This document shows positions 24,376-32,454 of a DNA stretch of 32,454 nucleotides, one piece after another; position 1 is the stretch's first letter, and each line of letters opens with the position of its first letter. The notes beneath the pieces were generated by a model. It ran no database searches and was not told where the DNA came from. It saw nothing but the letters and a program-made list of their open reading frames with translations. The stretch lies in NCBI GenBank assembly GCA_024226735.1, contig JAAELL010000583.1, positions 1 to 32,454 of the forward strand. The letters run 5' to 3'. The stretch comes from a bacterium. Lineage in GTDB: Bacteria; Planctomycetota; UBA1135; GCA-002686595. The position numbers and the translations under genes are program-made.

Positions 24376-26388
24376 TCACTTGATGCCGAAGCGCTTGAGC
24401 TTGCGGTACAGCGTGCTCTTGCCGACGTTCAGGAGCCGCGCCGCGGCGAGCCGGTCCCCCGAGCAAACGTGCAGTGCGCGCACGAGAACCTGCTTCTCGT
24501 AGAAGTCGAGGCTGATCGGGTCTTCGTCGGTGATGTCCCACACGTTGAGCGGCAGGTCGCTCGCGTTCGCCGACGCCAGCAGCGGTCCGGTCGCGCCCGC
24601 TTCGGTCGAACGGCGCACGGGCGGAATGAGCTCAGGCAGCGGCAGCTCGGTGTGCAAGTCGCGCAGCGGGCGGGTGAGGTGCTTGACCTCGATCGTGTTC
24701 CCTTCGGCCCGTGCCGCGGCCTGCTCGATGCAGTCCTCGAGCTCACCGACGTTGCCCGGCCAGTTGTACTGCTGCATCAGCCAGTACGCTTCGTCCGCGA
24801 TCGTCTCGACCTGGCCACAACCACCGAAGCGCAACAGGAACTGGTGCACGAGCTCCGGCAGGTCTTCGATGCGGTCGCACAGGCGCGGCACCCGAATGCA
24901 GTCGGGCGCGAGCCGCGCCGCCAGCTCGGGCAGCAAGCGACCGGAGCTGACGAGCACGTCGAGACTCTCGCTCGCCGAGACGATCAGGCGACACTCGACG
25001 CGTTCACGGCGCTGGGCCCCACGGCGACGGATGACACCCTTCTCGAGGACCTCCAGCAGCCGCTGCTGGGTCTCGGCCGGCATGCCCTCCACCTCACTCA
25101 GGACCAGCGTGCCGTCGCGCGAAAGCAGGAGCAGACCGGGTCGGTCGGCTACGGCGCCGTGGAAGGCGCCCTTGGCGTAGCCGAATAGCTCGCGCTCCAG
25201 ATTCTCGGTCGACAGGCTCCCGCAGCGCAGCTGCAGCAAGGTGCCGGTCGCGATGCCCGAGTAGTGGACGATCCGCGCGACGAGACTCTTGCCCGCCGCG
25301 CGCTCACCGATCAAGGCGAGCGGGCGCTTTTGCTTGGCGGCCTCGACGATCTGCCGGCGCAGGGATTGTGCCGCCTTCGACTTCCCGGTGATGGCGTCGG
25401 GCTGGTAGATCGTGTGCGCGGCCTCGAGCAGCGAGCCGAGCTGCTGGCGCGGAATGGGGGCGCTGTTCTGCTGGTCGAGCTCCGCGCCGAACGCGCGACG
25501 CTTGTCGACGTCGAGCAGCAGAACGACCCGCAAAGACGGCACCGCGTCGCCCGAGGCGATCGGGGTAACGGACGCCATGATGCTCCGCCGCACACGGTCC
25601 TTGCGCGCCGAGACCTCGAACCGGAATCCGTCCCGCGCGCCGGTGCGTGCGTCACGCACGAACGCCTCGAGTCCGCTCGCGGGGACCACGCTCCCCAACG
25701 TGCGCCCGACGATCTGAAGCCCGAGAATCTCGCAGGCGCCGCGGTCGGCGTGCATCACGACTCCGCGCGAGTCGGCGATCATCACACCGTCGGGGCGCCC
25801 CGCCGCGAGCTCGCGGTGCAAGAGCGCTTCGGCGCCCGCTCCGCCCTTCGCCGCGCTCGAGTCCGCCTCCTGCTGACGCTTCTCCTCGAGACGGCGGTTC
25901 TCCATCTCGAGCGTGCGATTCTGGTCGCCGAGGTCCTCGAGCCGTGCGCGCTCGGACATCAACACGCTGGCAACGTGCCCCATCTGTCCGAACTGCTCGG
26001 GCACGACGACCGCGTCGCAACCGGCGTCGAACAAGCTCTCGGTGACCTCGCCTGACGCGGAGCGCGTGTAGACGAGGACATGCAAGACGTGCAGCCGGGT
26101 CAGCGTCTTGATGCGCCGGCAGATGTCGGCGCCGCCGGCCCCGCTCCCGAGGTCACTCGCGATCACCGCCAAGTCATAACGGTGCGTGCGCGCTTCGACG
26201 AGCCCGCGCGCACCCGTGTCGGCTTCGGTGACCACGTGTCCGATCTGTTCCAACAAACGACGGACGTGCGCACGGTCGGTCGGATCCGTGTCGACGAGTA
26301 TGATGCGCCCAACGTTGCGGAGCCTTCTTTCGATGGCAGACCGCGGTTTTCCGGACGGTGTCGAGTGCGAAGGAACGGGAAAGGCCAT
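24376..26388 (-). CDS. Degenerate NtrC-like regulator (receiver-PAS-AAA+-Fis HTH), copy 1
   Basis: This 670-residue protein is a paralogue of the next gene and in better condition. The receiver-like domain (about 30-150, GRIILVDTD) has an odd phosphorylation loop (VIASDLGSGAGG). A short coiled coil and a PAS domain (about 205-310) follow. The AAA+ region keeps a usable Walker A (GERAAGKS) and a near-canonical sigma-54 loop, GAFHGA instead of GAFTGA. Walker B reads LVLSEV with the magnesium Asp replaced by Ser. The Fis-type HTH ends the protein (RLAAARLLNVGKSTLYRKL). The start at ATG 26388 is chosen as the first Met before the receiver; no clear ribosome binding site is seen. Upstream lie two identical palindromes. 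Confidence 0.83.
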   Translation of the reverse strand: MAFPVPSHSTPSGKPRSAIERRLRNVGRIILVDTDPTDRAHVRRLLEQIGHVVTEADTGARGLVEARTHRYDLAVIASDLGSGAGGADICRRIKTLTRLHVLHVLVYTRSASGEVTESLFDAGCDAVVVPEQFGQMGHVASVLMSERARLEDLGDQNRTLEMENRRLEEKRQQEADSSAAKGGAGAEALLHRELAAGRPDGVMIADSRGVVMHADRGACEILGLQIVGRTLGSVVPASGLEAFVRDARTGARDGFRFEVSARKDRVRRSIMASVTPIASGDAVPSLRVVLLLDVDKRRAFGAELDQQNSAPIPRQQLGSLLEAAHTIYQPDAITGKSKAAQSLRRQIVEAAKQKRPLALIGERAAGKSLVARIVHYSGIATGTLLQLRCGSLSTENLERELFGYAKGAFHGAVADRPGLLLLSRDGTLVLSEVEGMPAETQQRLLEVLEKGVIRRRGAQRRERVECRLIVSASESLDVLVSSGRLLPELAARLAPDCIRVPRLCDRIEDLPELVHQFLLRFGGCGQVETIADEAYWLMQQYNWPGNVGELEDCIEQAAARAEGNTIEVKHLTRPLRDLHTELPLPELIPPVRRSTEAGATGPLLASANASDLPLNVWDITDEDPISLDFYEKQVLVRALHVCSGDRLAAARLLNVGKSTLYRKLKRFGIK

Positions 26389-26412
26389 GGGATGTTCGGA
26401 AAGGGAACGGAA

Positions 26413-26426
26413 TAGGGAAGACCCTA
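26413..26426. promoter_or_regulatory. Palindromic operator candidate, copy 1
   Basis: The 14-bp palindrome TAGGG-AAGA-CCCTA lies 25 bp upstream of the start codon of regulator copy 1. An identical copy lies at 26445-26458, 32 bp away centre to centre, about three helical turns. Such spacing fits a pair of dimers bound to one face of the DNA. Autoregulation by the Fis-type HTH proteins is an inference. Confidence 0.65.
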
Positions 26427-26444
26427 GATTCTCTGGTTCACCAT

Positions 26445-26458
26445 TAGGGAAGACCCTA
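26445..26458. promoter_or_regulatory. Palindromic operator candidate, copy 2
   Basis: This second identical TAGGG-AAGA-CCCTA palindrome sits between the divergent regulator (minus) and the methyltransferase (plus). With copy 1 it could control either or both genes. The flanking bases differ between copies (GGAA and GATT versus CCAT and ACAG), so the palindrome itself is the conserved unit. Confidence 0.65.
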
Positions 26459-26522
26459 ACAGCTAACTCTCTTGTCATGCCGATTTCGAGAAGCCTTGCC
26501 CAGATTTCGTGGCTATTTCTCG

Positions 26523-27740
26523 GTGCCGGCGTCTGACCCCCTCTTCGGAGCCCGGGTCGCGAGAGCGCTCGCGGCATTGCCCGAGAACGAGAACGGATTG
26601 CGCCGAGTGGCCCAATTGCGGGAATCGCTCGGCCCGGAGCTCGGCCGCCGCGCGGCCCGACTCCACGATTTGCGCCTTCGTGCGAGAGGCCGATTTCCAG
26701 GGGGATGGCTACCGTATTTGACGCCGCTCGGGCTGGAAAAAGCCACGTCGAAACCGGTTGCGCTCGCCCGCGCGGCGCACATCGCACGCGCGACGCCAGG
26801 GGCCTGGATCTGGGACGCGACGTGTGGCATCGGGGCGGACTCGGTCGCCCTCTCGGAGAGCGGTCTACGCGTCGCGGCCAGCGATCTCGACGGCGAGGCC
26901 GTCGCTTGTGCGCGCGCCAATCTGGCCGCGCGACCGGCGGGCGCGGGCGCCGTGGTCGCACGTGCCGACGCCCTCCGTTCCCCCTTTCGGGTCCCCTACG
27001 TCCTTCTCGATCCCGATCGTAGGACGGGCGGGAAGCGCTCGCTCGACCCGGATCGGTGGTCCCCCTCCTGGTCGCACACGCTCGAAATCGCAGCTCGCTA
27101 CCGCGGAGCGTGCGTCAAGCTAGCCCCTTCCTTCGACCCCCAGAGCGTCTGCCCGCCCGAGCACCACGGCTGGCAGTGGTTCAGCCGCCGCCGCGAGTTG
27201 AGCGAGGTCTGCCTCTGGCTCGGGGACTGGTGCGACGCGGAGCCGGGAATGCGCTCGGCAACGCTGGTCGCCGAGGACGGGACGACGACGAGCTACGAGC
27301 GCCGTCCACGCTCGTGCGCGGCGCTCAGCAGTGGGAAGCTGGCCCATGCCCGCTGGCTCGCCGAGCCCGACCCGAGCGTGATTCGCGCGGGACTCCTGGG
27401 GAATCTGGCCAGCGAAGAGGGGTACGCCCCACTCGCGCCTCGGATCGCATTCCTCGCGGGCCGTGAACCGACCCGGTCGCCGTTCCTTCGCTGCTGGCCG
27501 ATCCTCGGCACCTGCGCCCTCGATCCGCGCAAAGTGCGCGCCCTGCTGCGCGAGCACGACGTCGGCCCCCTGACCGTCAAGAAGCGTGGCCACCCCGACT
27601 CGGCGGATCTGCTCGCCAGGCGGCTACGGGGCCGCGGCTCTCGGCCGGGAATCCTGGCAGTCACCCGGCTGGAGCGGGGGCACCTGGCGCTCCTGCTCGG
27701 ACCACAGCACCCAGTTAAGCCGCAGCTAGGGCACTCTTAG
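26523..27740 (+). CDS. THUMP-like domain class I SAM-dependent methyltransferase
   Basis: This protein of about 405 residues is related to THUMP-like SAM methyltransferases of unproven substrate, probably RNA. It has an N-terminal helical part, then YLTPLGLEKATSKPVA, motif I WDATCGIGADSVALS, an acidic DLDGEAVACARAN, and the family-typical DPDRRTGGKRS followed by DPDRWSPSW. A C-terminal THUMP-like part includes VKKRGHPDSADLLARRLRGRG. The start is uncertain: the frame is open from a TTG at 26472, and GTG 26523 is the first reasonable start before the conserved region. It is divergent from regulator copy 1 and ends 17 bp from the tRNA gene, which is on the other strand. Confidence 0.82.
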   Translation: MPASDPLFGARVARALAALPENENGLRRVAQLRESLGPELGRRAARLHDLRLRARGRFPGGWLPYLTPLGLEKATSKPVALARAAHIARATPGAWIWDATCGIGADSVALSESGLRVAASDLDGEAVACARANLAARPAGAGAVVARADALRSPFRVPYVLLDPDRRTGGKRSLDPDRWSPSWSHTLEIAARYRGACVKLAPSFDPQSVCPPEHHGWQWFSRRRELSEVCLWLGDWCDAEPGMRSATLVAEDGTTTSYERRPRSCAALSSGKLAHARWLAEPDPSVIRAGLLGNLASEEGYAPLAPRIAFLAGREPTRSPFLRCWPILGTCALDPRKVRALLREHDVGPLTVKKRGHPDSADLLARRLRGRGSRPGILAVTRLERGHLALLLGPQHPVKPQLGHS

Positions 27741-27756
27741 TGGAAGTCCTCGGGGA

Positions 27757-27832
27757 TGGTGGGCGATGAGGGATTCGAACCCCCGACTCTCTCGGTGTAA
27801 ACGAGACACTCTAACCACTGAGTTAATCGCCC
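27757..27832 (-). tRNA. tRNA-Val (anticodon TAC), CCA encoded
   Basis: The minus strand folds into a complete 76-nt cloverleaf. The acceptor GGGCGAT pairs with ATCGCCC. The D arm is ACTC-AGTGGTTA-GAGT. The anticodon stem TCTCG/CGAGA encloses loop TTTACAC, with anticodon TAC at 27797-27799. The variable loop is GAGTC. The T arm GGGGG-TTCGAAT-CCCTC closes with one G-T pair. The discriminator A and CCA are encoded (27757-27760). It decodes GUA and related valine codons. Confidence 0.96.
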
Positions 27833-27959
27833 GTTCCGCTTGGGTCGACACGGTATCCTGCCGAGTTCTCTTACGCCAGGTCGACGCCCGGGACAGGATC
27901 CCAGGGCCCGATCCGGCGCTACGATTCCCCAACAGTCCCAAGCCCTCCGCACTTGCCCC

Positions 27960-29261
<1,302 letters not shown>

Positions 29262-29268
29262 GGTGTTC

Positions 29269-29288
29269 TGCCCGAGAACGCTCGGGCA
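29269..29288 (+). terminator. Hairpin after ugd
   Basis: TGCCCGAG-AACG-CTCGGGCA is a perfect 8-bp stem with a 4-base loop, 7 bp past the ugd stop. No T tract follows, so termination may be weak or the structure may only protect the 3' end. Confidence 0.55.
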
Positions 29289-29500
29289 CCGATCCGGCGA
29301 AGGCCTGACCAATCGGGATAGGGGCCGGCAGGACTAGCAGACAGTTGCGGTCTTGTCCCGAGTTCGCGTGTGCGTGGCACAAGGCGCGGCGACGACGCAA
29401 CTTCGCTGCCAATACGGTGATACTGGGATTGGTCGCAGGAGCCGCAACGCCGTGGCGCGTGCATGCGGGCCGGGATACGACTGCGAATGTCTGCATCACA
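29289..29500. other. Unassigned stretch between ugd and intron remnant
   Basis: No gene or RNA is recognised here. The intron reading frame runs through it on the minus strand, but after the GWRNYW motif its residues no longer resemble a maturase. No domain V hairpin of a group II intron is visible, so the intron 3' end appears to be lost. Confidence 0.4.
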
Positions 29501-30058
29501 CCAGTAGTTCCGCCAGCCTGTCAGGTAGCTGCGAAGCTGCCCGACGACGGCGGTCATGCTCCGGCCGCCTTGCCTTCCCGTGATCTGCCGCACTCGCCCT
29601 TTCATCTTCTCGAGGGCCTTCTTCGCGACACGCAAGCGTACGCGCTTGCCCGGACCGACCCACATGGAGTACCCCAGGAAGTCCCGGTCCCACGCTCGCG
29701 CCACCGCGCTCTTGGTCTCGTTGATTCGAAGCTGGAGCTTGCTGTACAGCTTGCGCAGGTGATTGAGCACCCGCTCGCCCGCCCGTCGCGGGTGGACGAA
29801 GACTCGCCCGTCATCGGCGTAGCGCACGAAAGCATGTCCGCGCTTCTCCAGCTCCTTGTCGACCTCGTCCAAGAGCACGTTCGCGAGGAGCGGCGAGCCG
29901 GATTGCAGATAGCGACGGATCAGTCCCAACACGCGCTTGTCCGCGAGTCCTCTCGCGAGCTTCCCCATCAACACGTCGTGGTTGACCCGATCGAAGAACT
30001 TCTCCAGATCGACATCTACTACGATCCGCCGGCCTTCCTGCACGTACCGTTGCGCGGC
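29501..30058 (-). pseudogene. Group II intron reverse transcriptase/maturase, decayed fragment
   Basis: The minus-strand frame carries clear group II intron RT motifs: AQRYVQEGRRIVVDVDLEKF, FFDRVNHDVL, the catalytic FVRYADD, KSAVARAW, FLGYSMW, KALEKMKGRVRQIT and YLTGWRNYW. The N-terminal 150 or so residues expected before AQRYV are missing. The segment normally between YLQSG and SPLLANV, which contains the QGGPL motif, is absent, with the frame kept (junction near 29896). After GWRNYW the maturase/X C-terminal part is lost and unrelated residues follow. The protein is therefore very unlikely to be active although it has no stop codon. It belongs to the IIC remnant starting at 30176. Confidence 0.85.
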
Positions 30059-30176
30059 ACGCACGCTTCCTTCAGACGCTCCCTCGCGGTCACGCCCTTG
30101 CGCTTCCCTTCGGTACCTGCGGCCAGGTTCCGGGAGGATTCTCACCTCCAAGTCGACAGTCATGCCAGGCGCACAC
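29501..30176 (-). mobile_element. Remnant of a bacterial group IIC intron
   Basis: The 5' end is at about 30176, where the minus strand begins GTGTGCGCC, matching the group II 5' consensus GUGYG. Domain-I-like sequence follows (ACTTGGAGGTGAGAATCCTCC, about 30131-30151), then the RT fragment. The terminator hairpin at 30182-30212 lies immediately 5' of it, separated by TTGTC. Group IIC introns are known to insert just behind intrinsic terminator stems. Most of domains I to III, the RT N-terminus and the 3' end are deleted, so it cannot splice or move. Confidence 0.7.
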
Positions 30177-30181
30177 GACAA

Positions 30182-30216
30182 GGCGGCCCCTCCCTCGCGG
30201 GAGTGGGCCGCCTTTT
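30182..30216 (+). terminator. Strong intrinsic terminator, group IIC intron target
   Basis: GGCGGCCC-CTCCC (30182-30194) pairs with GGGAG and GGGCCGCC (30199-30203 and 30205-30212) around a TCGC loop, with one bulged T. On the plus strand TTTT follows; on the minus strand TTGTC follows and then the intron begins. Flanking CACGACA and TGTCGTG extend the inverted repeat. It probably ended transcription of the minus-strand gene upstream (30388-31179) before the intron landed. Confidence 0.8.
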
Positions 30217-30387
30217 GATGTCGTGGTAAACCGAGGATGTCTTCGAGACGTGAACTGCGTCACGAGTGTGACGGCACCCTATCCACATCGACCGAGGACA
30301 CCTTCAACGGCTTATGTACATCAAGCGTCGGCTAGTTGGAACCGACTCGGTACCACTTCATGCGGAAAAGATTTGTCTTCTTCGAAG

Positions 30388-31179
30388 TCATCGCCGCTCG
30401 CGCGGCGGTCGAACGACGATCGAGGCACGTGTTTCCGATGCTTCGACGGCGTGCGATTCGTGGCGGTACGAGCGTTGCGAAGGGTGACGAACGGATGTCT
30501 CCGACACACCGTCGCGTGCCGCGCGTGGGACGTCGTCGGCACTCCACGCAGCGATGAGGCGACGGGCGTCCGCGCGTAGCGTCGGGTAGGGCGTTTCCCG
30601 CAGGAGCACGCTCCAGATGCGCACGGCTTCGATCGTACGGCCCGCCTCCGCGTGCACGCGCGCACGCCACAACTCCGCTGTGTCACGTTGCTTGCGCGTG
30701 GCGAGACGGTCGCGAACGACCGCCTCGTACCAATCGAGCGCGGGCTCCCAGCGTTGCGTGCGGCGGTGGAGATGACCGAGCTCGAGCGCCGCACGGGGCC
30801 GGAACGCCGTCCTTCCCGCGCGGTGCGCGCGCTCGAACTCCAACCGTGCAGTCGTGTGCTCACGCGCCGTGCGCAGGAGCTCGCCCGCGCGGAACGCCGA
30901 CTCGGCGCGCAGCGCGGCATCGTCGGGTAGCAACTCCCACGCCGCGCGAAACGCATCGACCGCGGCGCACAAGACTCGATCGCGCTCGCCAGGCCCCGCG
31001 CGCGGCACGCGACGCCCCAGCTCTCGAGCAACCCTCAGAGCGTGCAGTCCCGGTCCGGGCCGCACCACCGCGTCCCGATCACGCTCGACCGCCCCCTTGC
31101 CGCGAGCCGCGAGGGCCGCGAGCGCGATCGCCACGAGAACCCACGCGGCGCACCGCAGACGCCGCTCGAAGAGGAGCAT
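30388..31179 (-). CDS. Membrane-anchored helical-repeat (TPR-like) protein
   Basis: The 263-residue product is of unknown function. An N-terminal hydrophobic helix (RCAAWVLVAIALAALAA, about 9-25) is followed by a long Ala/Arg/Glu-rich helical region. This resembles TPR-type repeats: paired helices around ELLPDDAALRAESAFRAGELL, ALELGHLHRRTQRWEPALDWYEAV and AELWRARVHAEAGRTIEAVRIW. No catalytic motif is visible. ATG 31179 is chosen because it precedes the helix and has AGGG upstream; the open frame further up runs through the palindromic element. It lies 170 bp downstream of the ECF sigma gene on the same strand, so it could be the sigma factor's partner or target, but no anti-sigma signature is seen. 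Confidence 0.65.
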   Translation of the reverse strand: MLLFERRLRCAAWVLVAIALAALAARGKGAVERDRDAVVRPGPGLHALRVARELGRRVPRAGPGERDRVLCAAVDAFRAAWELLPDDAALRAESAFRAGELLRTAREHTTARLEFERAHRAGRTAFRPRAALELGHLHRRTQRWEPALDWYEAVVRDRLATRKQRDTAELWRARVHAEAGRTIEAVRIWSVLLRETPYPTLRADARRLIAAWSADDVPRAARDGVSETSVRHPSQRSYRHESHAVEASETRASIVVRPPRERR

Positions 31180-31187
31180 CGGGGACC

Positions 31188-31352
31188 CTAGCAGCCCGTG
31201 GTGAAACTCACGCTGCACTGGAAACCGACAGGATCCGCCCTGGCGGCGTTGCGCTTCCTCCAAGGAACCACCGGCTGCGCGTCGTCAGCGCGCCTTGCCT
31301 GGACGAATCCTGCCGGCTCCCGTGCATCGTGAGCTTCACCACGGGCTGCTAG
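31188..31352. mobile_element. 165-bp palindromic MITE-like element
   Basis: The ends are 25-bp inverted repeats with one mismatch (31188-31212 and 31328-31352), each starting CTAGCAGCCCGTGGTGAA from the outside. The pairing continues inward with more mismatches for about 60 bases per arm, so nearly the whole element can fold into one hairpin. It fills the gap between the sigma factor and the TPR-like gene. The sigma factor stop codon TAG is part of the right end. The first 12 bases equal the sequence at 32326. It could be a MITE, or a large attenuator or processing hairpin. Confidence 0.7.
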
Positions 31353-31948
31353 AGGCGCGCCACCAGTCGCCGCGAACGCCGGCTGCACAACACCAGATGC
31401 ATCGCGTGCGCCAAGCGCCGGCGCGCACGAAAGAGGCGCACTTTCACCAGCGCCACGGCGATCCCGCAGTGTGCCGCCGTCGCGCGGGCGTCGCGACCCT
31501 CGCCGTAGTACACCGTCAGCACGTCGCGATCCCGGTCGATCAATCCGGCGAAGCACTCGCGCATGTACAGCGTGAGTGTTCCGCGGTCGACGTACTGCGC
31601 TCCGACCTGGAACCCGTCGGTGCACGTCAGCGTGGACGGCGAAGGATCGCGGCTCTCGAGGCGCTCGAACAGCTCCTCGTCGTGTCCGACGCTGGGTCGG
31701 CGCTGGGTGAATCGCGCGTGGTCACGGAACACGTTCCCGGCAATGCGTGTCACCCACGGCGCCAGGCGAGCGTTCGCCTGGAGGCCTCCGCGGTAGCGGG
31801 CCGCACGCAGGAGCGTCTCCTGGATGATGTCGTCGACTTCGTTCTCGTCCTGACAGCGGCGCCGCAGGTAGCGCTCGAGTCCTGGCCGCAGGCTCTCGAG
31901 ACCGGTCCAGGTCATCTCACGGGCGTCGGGAAGCGGGGCAATCACCAT
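31349..31948 (-). CDS. ECF-type RNA polymerase sigma factor
   Basis: The 199-residue product has the two domains of an extracytoplasmic-function sigma-70 factor. Region 2 lies at about 20-85 (YLRRRCQDENEVDDIIQETL and WVTRIAGNVFRDHAR). Region 4 lies at about 140-190 (LIDRDRDVLTVYYGEG, ATAAHCGIAVALVKVRLFRA and RRRLA). ATG 31948 has an ideal AGGAGGA site 8 bases upstream, so the longer open frame to 32374 is not used. The stop TAG coincides with the right end of the 165-bp palindromic element. No membrane anti-sigma factor is visible in the window unless the downstream TPR-like protein plays that role. Confidence 0.9.
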   Translation of the reverse strand: MVIAPLPDAREMTWTGLESLRPGLERYLRRRCQDENEVDDIIQETLLRAARYRGGLQANARLAPWVTRIAGNVFRDHARFTQRRPSVGHDEELFERLESRDPSPSTLTCTDGFQVGAQYVDRGTLTLYMRECFAGLIDRDRDVLTVYYGEGRDARATAAHCGIAVALVKVRLFRARRRLAHAMHLVLCSRRSRRLVARL

Positions 31949-32273
31949 TGGGGGGGTCCTCCTTGGGTCGAGCGCAGCCGCGTCGGAGCACGGCGCGCGG
32001 GAGAGGAGGAGACCGCGCCGCGGCACGCCCGTGGCGACGAGCGGGCGAGCACCGCATCTGCGGCACGAAACGTCGCCGCGCGAAGTGGGGAGCGACGTGC
32101 TCGCCCGTCGCGGAGCCCCGTCGGCTCCGCTCGCCGGCGCGCGAGCAGCGCGCCCGGGGGCCAGGGGCCGCCGCACCGGTGCGGCAAGGGCGCCGCGCAC
32201 GTGCCCGATCACGCACGGCTCCCGGACTCCGCCGACCGGGTCCGTTTTCGAGGGGCGAAGAGCCCAAATGTCA
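31949..32273. other. Very GC-rich leader region of the ECF sigma gene
   Basis: I see no convincing gene in these roughly 325 bases. Open frames on both strands give only Arg/Ala/Pro-rich shadow translations. The AGGAGGA ribosome binding site of the sigma gene lies at its left edge. It should contain the sigma gene promoter, but no boxes could be assigned. Confidence 0.45.
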
Positions 32274-32307
32274 GAAGACCGGGCCGGCGCGCGCCGACCC
32301 GGTCTTC
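32274..32307. terminator. Strong GC-rich hairpin
   Basis: GAAGACCGGG (32274-32283) pairs with CCCGGTCTTC (32298-32307), and the inside is the self-complementary CGGCGCGCGCCG. The fold is very stable but is not followed by a T tract on either strand. It may end transcripts arriving from the right of the window or insulate the sigma gene. Confidence 0.6.
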
Positions 32308-32325
32308 CTGTGATTGGTTCGTGGG

Positions 32326-32454
32326 CTAGCAGCCCGTTGAAAAAGTCATTCGGCGCCATGACGACATCCTCCACGCCCGGTCGGCACCTGAAAGCCTCCC
32401 CGAATCCACGAATTCGCCTACGTTTCCAGGCGCCAACCGGACGCGGATGCTGTC
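32326..32454. mobile_element. Candidate insertion-sequence end at the window edge
   Basis: The sequence CTAGCAGCCCGTTGAAAAAG begins here. Its first 12 bases are the same as both ends of the element at 31188-31352. A ...CCGTTGAAAAAGT terminus resembles the inverted-repeat ends of several IS families, from memory. No transposase reading frame is visible before the window ends. Confidence 0.4.

Noticed and set aside
31188..31625. Minus-strand open frame of 145 codons ending SFTTGC, with a plus-strand frame ending in the same residues
   Set aside because: Both ends are produced by the inverted repeat arms. The frame overlaps the sigma gene out of frame and shows no domain.
31949..32374. N-terminal extension of the ECF sigma frame
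   Set aside because: The extension is Arg/Ala/Pro-rich without family similarity, while an ideal AGGAGGA precedes ATG 31948.

Overview
The window is about 32 kb of GC-rich bacterial chromosome. It is packed with overlapping housekeeping genes, GTG starts are frequent, and many genes have weak Shine-Dalgarno sites. I infer a planctomycete, probably of the deep marine branch that carries many secreted proteins with a shared beta-rich C-terminal domain. The basis is the domain style of the protein at 288-1457, the frequent GCTAAC-loop hairpins, the retained FtsK and the composition. This assignment is from memory of family style, not from a search.

Layout. Positions 1-170 hold two copies of a 39-bp hairpin repeat. 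A secreted protein follows (288-1457, +), ending at a strong bidirectional terminator. Next comes a long minus-strand block that reads from 16287 down to 1537: tpiA, secG, yicC, gmk, coaC, coaB, ftsK, a motorless FtsK-gamma protein, rimO, pgsA, pgpA, a HAMP/PP2C phosphatase and priA. Many junctions overlap by 1 or 4 bases, so this is probably one or a few transcripts covering CoA synthesis, GMP kinase, protein export, chromosome translocation, ribosome modification, phosphatidylglycerol synthesis and replication restart. CoaBC is split into two genes and no rpoZ lies next to gmk.

A divergent plus-strand group follows: an HD phosphohydrolase, a membrane-anchored carboxypeptidase-regulatory-like protein, a cysteine desulfurase overlapping thiI (a 4-thiouridine pair), and a GT-C type membrane glycosyltransferase. 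Facing it are two tandem paralogous regulators on the minus strand (24376-26388 and 22460-24319). Each has a receiver, PAS, NtrC-like AAA+ and Fis-type HTH, but with decayed ATPase and sigma-54 contact motifs. Upstream of the first are two identical 14-bp palindromes 32 bp apart, in the divergent gap before a THUMP-like methyltransferase. Then come tRNA-Val(TAC) and a UDP-glucose 6-dehydrogenase.

The right end (29262-32454) is accessory. It holds a decayed group IIC intron lying just behind a terminator hairpin, a helical-repeat membrane protein, a 165-bp palindromic MITE-like element, an ECF sigma factor, and at the edge a second sequence beginning with the same 12 bases as the MITE-like element, perhaps an IS end.

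The most interesting items are the FtsK-gamma protein without a motor encoded directly after ftsK, the tandem degenerate enhancer-binding-protein-like regulators with their twin palindromes, and the palindromic element fused to the stop codon of the ECF sigma gene.
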